Assembly (NCBI GenBank): GCA_002314565.1
Contig: DCGL01000151.1
Location: 1 to 10,397, forward strand
Reading direction: 5' to 3'
Origin: Clostridiales bacterium UBA1779
Lineage (GTDB): Bacteria; Bacillota; Clostridia; Oscillospirales; CAG-272
DNA: 10,397 bases
The position numbers and the translations under genes are program-made. Each line of letters opens with the position of its first letter. Within the stretch, counting starts at the first letter, position 1. Below, in pieces: positions 6,052 to 10,397 of the stretch. The notes below the pieces were generated by a model, which saw only the letters and a list, made by a program, of their open reading frames with translations, had not been told where the DNA came from and made no database searches.

Positions 6052-7899
6052 TTATTTTGGGATTTTTTCGAGCTGAGTTTTTATATCTTTGATAAGCTGC
6101 TGAGTGCGAATGCCGGCACCTTCGGTGAGAAGGTGATGCATTGAGTTGTAGAAGTATTTGTCTTCGAGAACGTAATCCGACACCTTTGATATAAGGTAAG
6201 TTCCCGTGTGTCCCGTAACGAAATTGTCGATGGCTGCCTGTTCATATGCCTCAAGCGTTGCCGTCGAATAATCCTTGACGTACATTTTGTCACATGGGGA
6301 GAATGAAATAAATACGAGAGCCCCGCGTGACTTGCAGATATCAAAGGCACGGTTGAGATTTTTTACGTTGTCAGAAGTGAAATAACGGGCTCTGGAATCG
6401 GCGCCGTACCAGTCGTAATAGCTTGTGTTAGCCCATCCGCTCGGTATCTTCGTTCCGCCCTCTCCTGTCGTCGTTTTCTTTCTGGCAGTCTGTGCGGTTC
6501 GGACGTAATCAAAATCGCCGTACTGATTTACCGATTCGGAATTTACGGATTCATAGCTCTTCGCACCGTCAGCCCTCTGGGCATTGGCAGCTGCGATATC
6601 CGAGAGAACGTCCCTGTAAATTCTCATATCGACGTAACTGAAGGCTTCCATACAGCCTTCGCAGTACCACATCAGATAGGAACCGTAATTGAATTTTCCG
6701 TTATTCCAGACCTGTCCCCACTGCCATGGTTCTTCCTCCGGACAGGTGACGACGATATCACCGGGAATCAGGAATTCCGACGTAAGATCGACGAAGAAGG
6801 CGGCAGGAGAATAGTACATAGTCCCGAAATTGATAATTTCGTATTCGCCGTCAAGCGCTGCCTTCAAAGCTGCGGAATCAAGTCCATAGCAGAGATTCGA
6901 TCCGCCGATAAGAACGATTTTCTTCTTATCCTTCATAACGATCAGTCTTGCAAGCTTCTGCATATATGAGCTTTGCTTGTTCGTGCCCATATACTTAATT
7001 CCCGTTGCATTGTTGATTTTGAAGGAGTCCAACAGATCGCATTCTTCAAAACTGTCTCCGGTCATCACCGTGACCTTATCGTACATATAGACTGCACGCA
7101 GCTTTTTACAGTTTTTAAATGCACCGTCGGCAATTGCCGTCATCGAGCTCGGAAGTATCACGTATTCGAGGTCGGTCTTGTTTTTGAAAGCGCCCTCAAG
7201 AATTTCCGTCGTTCCTTCAGGCACGACGACTCTTGAAAGATTCGTTCTGTAAGCGACGAGCTTCGTTCCGTCGAACTTGAAGTCCGAATCCGGACTTTCC
7301 TTTGCCCACTGAGCGTAAAGAACGATTTTTTCTCCGATTTGTATCGGAACGTTCCAGCCGCAGCCGTAATAGTCACCGCTTCCGTCGGGTTTTGTGTTAT
7401 ATCCGTAAAGAACGTATCCCTCCCGCTTGAGAAATTCCTGATTTCCCATTGAATGCGGACAGATATATTCGGAATCAGTCACAATCTGTGCGAAATATCC
7501 GTTGTATTTTTTTAGTGTTATCTTTCCGGTTGCCGTATCTGTGACGATTCCGGTCTTTCCGAACGCGGAACCGGCTTCGCCGCCGTTAAAATCGTATATG
7601 ATTACCGTCTGATTGGCTGCAGGATTCAGACTTACGTATGATGCGGGGTCTGCGTTGACAATGCCTGCATAGTCTTCGGGAAGGGCGACGTTCGCATCCG
7701 TTTCAGCTGCAACCCAAGTATCTTGAGACTGTTCCTCAGTCACGTCCGGTACTGTGACAATCTCTGTTTCCTGAACATCGGTGTGCGGAGTATCCGTACT
7801 TTCATATGCTGTACTGCTGTCATCCGGCGTATTTCCGGAACAGGATACTGCCGTGCACAGAATAACGAAAGCAAGAATTAATGCCGCTGCTCTTTTCAT
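6052..7899 (-). CDS. Large lipoprotein: InlB-type repeat, BspA-type LRR and SGNH-hydrolase-like domain
   Basis: This 615-residue protein should be secreted and lipid-anchored: a basic start, a hydrophobic core and a lipobox AVSC give acylated Cys20, followed by an acidic, Ser/Thr-rich linker (about 21-75). Residues 97-199 resemble a Listeria-Bacteroides (InlB-type) repeat, with FLKREGYVLYGYNTKPDGSG and IVLYAQW. Residues 206-295 are BspA-type leucine-rich repeats (VVVPEGTTEILEGAFKN, VILPSSMTAIADGAFKNC). From 325 it looks like the SGNH-like proteins paired with MBOAT acyltransferases: IGGSNLCYGLDS with candidate nucleophile Ser334, PGDIVVTCPEE (379-389), and a C-terminal HHLLTEGAGIRT with candidate His589. 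Asn585 sits where Asp is expected. It probably transfers the acyl group outside the cell with the MBOAT partner. The ATG at 7899 is preferred over an in-frame GTG at 7911; neither has a clear ribosome-binding site. Confidence 0.85.
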   Translation of the reverse strand: MKRAAALILAFVILCTAVSCSGNTPDDSSTAYESTDTPHTDVQETEIVTVPDVTEEQSQDTWVAAETDANVALPEDYAGIVNADPASYVSLNPAANQTVIIYDFNGGEAGSAFGKTGIVTDTATGKITLKKYNGYFAQIVTDSEYICPHSMGNQEFLKREGYVLYGYNTKPDGSGDYYGCGWNVPIQIGEKIVLYAQWAKESPDSDFKFDGTKLVAYRTNLSRVVVPEGTTEILEGAFKNKTDLEYVILPSSMTAIADGAFKNCKKLRAVYMYDKVTVMTGDSFEECDLLDSFKINNATGIKYMGTNKQSSYMQKLARLIVMKDKKKIVLIGGSNLCYGLDSAALKAALDGEYEIINFGTMYYSPAAFFVDLTSEFLIPGDIVVTCPEEEPWQWGQVWNNGKFNYGSYLMWYCEGCMEAFSYVDMRIYRDVLSDIAAANAQRADGAKSYESVNSESVNQYGDFDYVRTAQTARKKTTTGEGGTKIPSGWANTSYYDWYGADSRARYFTSDNVKNLNRAFDICKSRGALVFISFSPCDKMYVKDYSTATLEAYEQAAIDNFVTGHTGTYLISKVSDYVLEDKYFYNSMHHLLTEGAGIRTQQLIKDIKTQLEKIPK

Positions 7900-7911
7900 T
7901 GTTTTTTTCAC

Positions 7912-7970
7912 GCTTATTCTTTATTTATTATTATATGGAAGATTTTTCACTGAAAAGCCGTTGCCGCATC
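7912..7970 (-). promoter_or_regulatory. Short gap with a -10-like TATAAT but no clear -35
   Basis: TATAAT lies on the minus strand at 7930-7935, about 30 nt before the SGNH-like gene. No acceptable -35 exists at 16-18 nt; TTTTCA at 15 nt is the best. A small TTTTCA-G-TGAAAA hairpin (7944-7956) is present, but no terminator follows the upstream lipoprotein gene. Read-through from the promoter at 8644-8672 into the SGNH-like gene is therefore likely, with a weak internal promoter possible. Confidence 0.3.
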
Positions 7971-8591
7971 TTATTTTTCAAGAGTCATAACGGATGAGAA
8001 CAGGCCCCAGGTGTATTCTGCGCTGAAGAAATCGTAGGCATCCGCATTTGTGAATACAAGCTTGATTTTACTCTCGTCAAGGCCTTCAAGGAAGCTGTTG
8101 CTTCCGCTAACCGTTCCGTCGGGAGCTGTTGAGCAGGTCATCGTATCGGCAACAGTGGAATCAGCCTGTATTTCTTTGTAAAGCTGTTCAAAATCAAGCT
8201 TTATGTTTCGGAGAGCCGTGCAGCCCGGGAAAAGATTTGAATAGAATTCGCGGACAGACGAATGAATGATGACTGTTTCAAGCTTATCGCAGCCGGAAAA
8301 GCATTCTGAGTTGAGAGCAAGAACTGTAAGGCCGTTGTAAGTTTCCGGAACTTCGAGCGTCTTCAGCTTTTTGCCGCTTTCGGTGACACCGTCAAGTGAA
8401 CAGTATTTAACTCCTTCAAACTCTTCTTCTTTGAATACGAAGTTCGCGGGGTCGTTCGGAACGGCATTTTCTTCACCGCCTTGTGCAGCAGTATCATCTG
8501 TCTTGTCACCGGCGCAGGAAGTAAAGCAGCACGTCATCAGGCAGACAAGGGCGAGAATCAGAGCGAGCAGGTTGATTTTCTTCGTTTTCAT
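7971..8591 (-). CDS. Small BspA-type leucine-rich-repeat lipoprotein
   Basis: This is a predicted 206-residue surface lipoprotein. A lysine-rich start, a hydrophobic core and the lipobox FTSC place the acylated residue at Cys26. A short acidic linker (about 27-48) follows. Residues 76-131 contain degenerate BspA/LRR_5-type repeats (LKTLEVPETYNGLTVLALNS, CFSGCDKLETVIIHSSV, LFPGCTALRNIKL), of the same kind as those in the neighbouring SGNH-like lipoprotein. The C-terminal 70 residues are not recognised. AAAGGA lies 9 nt upstream of the ATG, and the gene has a good promoter at 8644-8672. It is followed after 59 nt by the SGNH-like gene with no terminator between, so it is likely the first gene of the MBOAT cluster. 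A surface binding or scaffold role is inferred from the repeats only. Confidence 0.82.
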   Translation of the reverse strand: MKTKKINLLALILALVCLMTCCFTSCAGDKTDDTAAQGGEENAVPNDPANFVFKEEEFEGVKYCSLDGVTESGKKLKTLEVPETYNGLTVLALNSECFSGCDKLETVIIHSSVREFYSNLFPGCTALRNIKLDFEQLYKEIQADSTVADTMTCSTAPDGTVSGSNSFLEGLDESKIKLVFTNADAYDFFSAEYTWGLFSSVMTLEK

Positions 8592-8643
8592 TTTTGTGAG
8601 TCCTTTCGGGAAGGTATAGTTATTGATTGTAAATAATCATTTT

Positions 8644-8672
8644 ATTATACACCAAAACAGGCAAAAAGTCCA
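8644..8672 (-). promoter_or_regulatory. Promoter of the LRR lipoprotein/MBOAT cluster
   Basis: On the minus strand, TGGACT (8667-8672, four of six matches to TTGACA) is separated by 17 nt from a perfect TATAAT (8644-8649). It starts just downstream of the T-run of the preceding terminator and gives a leader of roughly 45 nt containing the AAAGGA ribosome-binding site. It should drive the LRR lipoprotein gene and, by read-through, the SGNH, small membrane protein and MBOAT genes. Confidence 0.7.
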
Positions 8673-8673
8673 T

Positions 8674-8711
8674 AAAAAAATGCAATCAGACGGCAATTGC
8701 CGTCTGATTGC
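8674..8711 (-). terminator. Intrinsic terminator of the solute-binding protein gene
   Basis: Positions 8682-8711 form a perfect 30-nt palindrome: GCAATCAGACGGCAA followed directly by its reverse complement. On the minus strand it is followed, after one base, by seven T residues (8674-8680). It begins about 50 nt after the stop codon. As there is no loop spacer, the hairpin tip must open by a few bases. This is the clearest terminator in the window and separates the binding protein from the acyltransferase cluster. Confidence 0.95.
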
Positions 8712-8763
8712 GGATTGTTTAATTGAAATAAAGATCAGTATGTCTTCGTCTTGCAGACCCGTA

Positions 8764-10278
8764 TTACTTGAATGATTCTTCGATGGTTGCAAGTCCCTTG
8801 TTGGCAACCTTGGAAGCGGACTTGACGGCTGTCAGGAACCCGGCGGGATTGTTGATTGAACTGGTTCTGAACTGGTTTGCAAGTGAAGAACCGATGGGAC
8901 CTGCGGAATACAGACGTCCGAGGTCGAATCTTACGTTGTCTCTGATAATGTCATACATCTCGGCAACCTCGGCGCCGTCGGCATATCTTACCTTCATCGT
9001 GGATTCGAAAACTTCGGGGGTTACGGTTCTGTAGCTTTCCGAAGCAAGGCATTCAAGCGTTGCGGAAGCTGCGTCTATATTCTTTGAAGCATATGAAATC
9101 GCATACATAGAGAAGGGGTGACCTACGCTTGTGCAGAAGGTTTCCTGCTCTGAATTGAACTTCGGGACGGGAACGATACCGAATGAGAATTCAATTTTAT
9201 CGTGGGCGCTTGCATTATCCTTGCCGGCAACGATGAAGCAGCGGTCGATAATGAACGTTCCTCTTTCTTCATAGAAAATATTTCTGATCGAGGTGCTGTC
9301 TTTGTAATATACACCGGTGGCCTTGAGGTAATCGCCGACGAGCTGGCAGGCATCCGCTGCTCTCTGACCCGTGTAGTCAGCAGACAACTGAAGCTGTCCG
9401 TCCGCGTTCTTCTCGACGGAAATGATACCGGCCGAGGTCTGGAAAGCGTCGATGTTTACGTTATACAGAATCATACCGTAGGTGTCACCGGCCGACTTCG
9501 TATTGTCGTTATCCGTATCAATGTATGAATCCTTGGTCATATTGAACAGCTTTTCCATAGTCCATTCGTTGGCGGCGACGTACTGTTCAGGGGTTTTGGA
9601 ATAATTCTCGTCACCCGTGTAGCTTGCGTAGAGTGCACGGTTGTAGAAGTTTCCCGTCATCATCCAGAGAAGGTTTGTGGAAATATCGCCGGATGCATAG
9701 AACAGCTTTCCGTTGATTTCACATTCTTCTGTCAGAGCCTTCGGCCACCAGGGCTTTTCAATATCAAAATACTTGGTTGACAGCAGGTCGGTGAGATAGC
9801 CCTTGAGAGACATAAGCGGTGGAACCTTACTGTAAACTCCGTAAATATCGAAGGTGGCGTCTCCCGAATTAAGATCGTTTTCGGCAACCTTGATATATGC
9901 ATTTTCTTTTCCTCCGGCTCCGTTCGTCTCAGAATATTTGAGAGTTACGCCGAGTCTGCTTTCCACGGTGTTGTTTCTCTTGAAAATGGCACTTTCAATA
10001 TTGTTCCCGCTCGTTTCCTCAACGTAGAATTCGAGCATGGTGTAGTCGTCCCACATAAGTGTCGTAATGGTTACACCGAAATTCAGTCCTTCGGGAAGGT
10101 CATCCTTGAGATAACCGTTTACATCGTGAGTATTGTCAACCGTTTCAGCTACGGCTTCTGTTGTTGCAACCGAGGGGGCTTCGGTCTCTGTGTCAGCGGG
10201 ATTATTTACGTTTCCGCATGCCGTAACTGCCGGGACAAGCAATAATAAGCCGAGAATCAACGCAGCTATTTTTTTCAT
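8764..10278 (-). CDS. Extracellular solute-binding lipoprotein (ABC transporter type)
   Basis: This 504-residue protein should capture a nutrient, most likely a sugar or oligosaccharide, at the cell surface and pass it to an ABC importer. A typical lipoprotein signal ends in the lipobox VTAC (Cys21), followed by a Thr/Glu/Ala-rich linker (22-50). The remainder resembles the Clostridia/Paenibacillus type of extracellular binding protein: NNTVESRLGVTLKY (102-115), DATFDIYGVYS (140-150), KPWWPKALTEE (165-175) and NGKLFYASGDIS (179-190). An Asp-rich loop, DTDNDNTKSAGDTYG (244-258), resembles a calcium-binding loop. It has its own near-perfect promoter and a strong terminator. No permease or ATPase gene lies in the window, so its partners must be elsewhere. 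AAAGGA lies 12 nt before the ATG. The ligand cannot be predicted from this sequence. Confidence 0.9.
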   Translation of the reverse strand: MKKIAALILGLLLLVPAVTACGNVNNPADTETEAPSVATTEAVAETVDNTHDVNGYLKDDLPEGLNFGVTITTLMWDDYTMLEFYVEETSGNNIESAIFKRNNTVESRLGVTLKYSETNGAGGKENAYIKVAENDLNSGDATFDIYGVYSKVPPLMSLKGYLTDLLSTKYFDIEKPWWPKALTEECEINGKLFYASGDISTNLLWMMTGNFYNRALYASYTGDENYSKTPEQYVAANEWTMEKLFNMTKDSYIDTDNDNTKSAGDTYGMILYNVNIDAFQTSAGIISVEKNADGQLQLSADYTGQRAADACQLVGDYLKATGVYYKDSTSIRNIFYEERGTFIIDRCFIVAGKDNASAHDKIEFSFGIVPVPKFNSEQETFCTSVGHPFSMYAISYASKNIDAASATLECLASESYRTVTPEVFESTMKVRYADGAEVAEMYDIIRDNVRFDLGRLYSAGPIGSSLANQFRTSSINNPAGFLTAVKSASKVANKGLATIEESFK

Positions 10279-10328
10279 TTGTTTTTCAGTTCCTTTCAGA
10301 AGTATAGTATTTCATAATTTTACAGTTT

Positions 10329-10357
10329 ATTATATACTATAAGTAGAAAAGTGTCAA
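10329..10357 (-). promoter_or_regulatory. Perfect-consensus sigma-A promoter of the solute-binding protein gene
   Basis: On the minus strand, TTGACA (10352-10357) and TATAAT (10329-10334) are separated by exactly 17 nt, matching the sigma-A consensus at all twelve positions. Transcription should start near 10322, giving a leader of about 44 nt with AAAGGA (10291-10296) as the ribosome-binding site. A second TTGACA at 10380-10385 lies 28 nt further upstream, but the hexamer 17 nt downstream of it (AAAGAT) is a poor -10. The leader is too short for a riboswitch. Confidence 0.9.
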
Positions 10358-10397
10358 TCTTTTTTTGTTTCGCCGTCTGTGTCAAGTTTTTGTAGGA

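Noticed and set aside
7959..7971. CCGTTGCCGCAT resembling one arm of the terminator at 210-248
   Set aside because: There is no complementary arm or T-run here, so it is not a terminator, and a 12-nt match alone does not support a repeat family.
10279..10328. Riboswitch or attenuator in the solute-binding protein leader
   Set aside because: The leader is only about 44 nt and shows no stable hairpin, which is too short for a known riboswitch class.

Overview
The window looks like chromosomal DNA of a Gram-positive, gut-type Clostridia bacterium (probably Oscillospiraceae or a relative). This is inferred from sigma-A promoters close to consensus, A-rich leaders, three lipoproteins with Bacillota-style lipoboxes and acidic Ser/Thr linkers, BspA-type leucine-rich repeats, and a Clostridia-type extracellular solute-binding protein. 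All eight convincing genes are on the minus strand, so transcription runs from the right edge to the left. I see no tRNA, rRNA, CRISPR array, insertion sequence or phage gene.

In transcription order: (1) 10278-8764 is a solute-binding lipoprotein with its own TTGACA-N17-TATAAT promoter and a perfect-palindrome terminator, so it is a single-gene unit here. (2) 8591-5779/4109 is a four-gene cluster: a small leucine-rich-repeat lipoprotein; a large lipoprotein combining an InlB-type repeat, BspA-type repeats and an SGNH-hydrolase-like C-terminus; a 78-residue membrane protein; and an AlgI-like MBOAT O-acyltransferase. The last three genes are 22 and 13 nt apart. (3) 3967-3329 is a histidine phosphatase with its own candidate promoter and a terminator. 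(4) 3065-274 is alanine racemase overlapping a phosphohexomutase by 4 nt, closed by a terminator. (5) A strong promoter at 14-42 drives a gene beyond the left edge.

The most interesting part is region 2. MBOAT plus an extracellular SGNH partner is the architecture of DltB/DltD, PatA/PatB and AlgI/AlgJ-X, which carry acyl groups across the membrane and transfer them to cell-envelope polymers. Here the partner is tethered by a lipid and carries repeat domains that could bind a surface ligand. Its motifs fit SGNH enzymes, except that Asn seems to occupy the catalytic Asp position. The MBOAT protein ends in FIYFQF, the C-terminal Tyr motif associated with the acyl relay. I infer an envelope acylation system of unusual design; its substrate is not visible from sequence. 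Regions 2 and 4 both point to envelope construction (D-alanine, hexose phosphates, polymer decoration), but they are separate transcription units.
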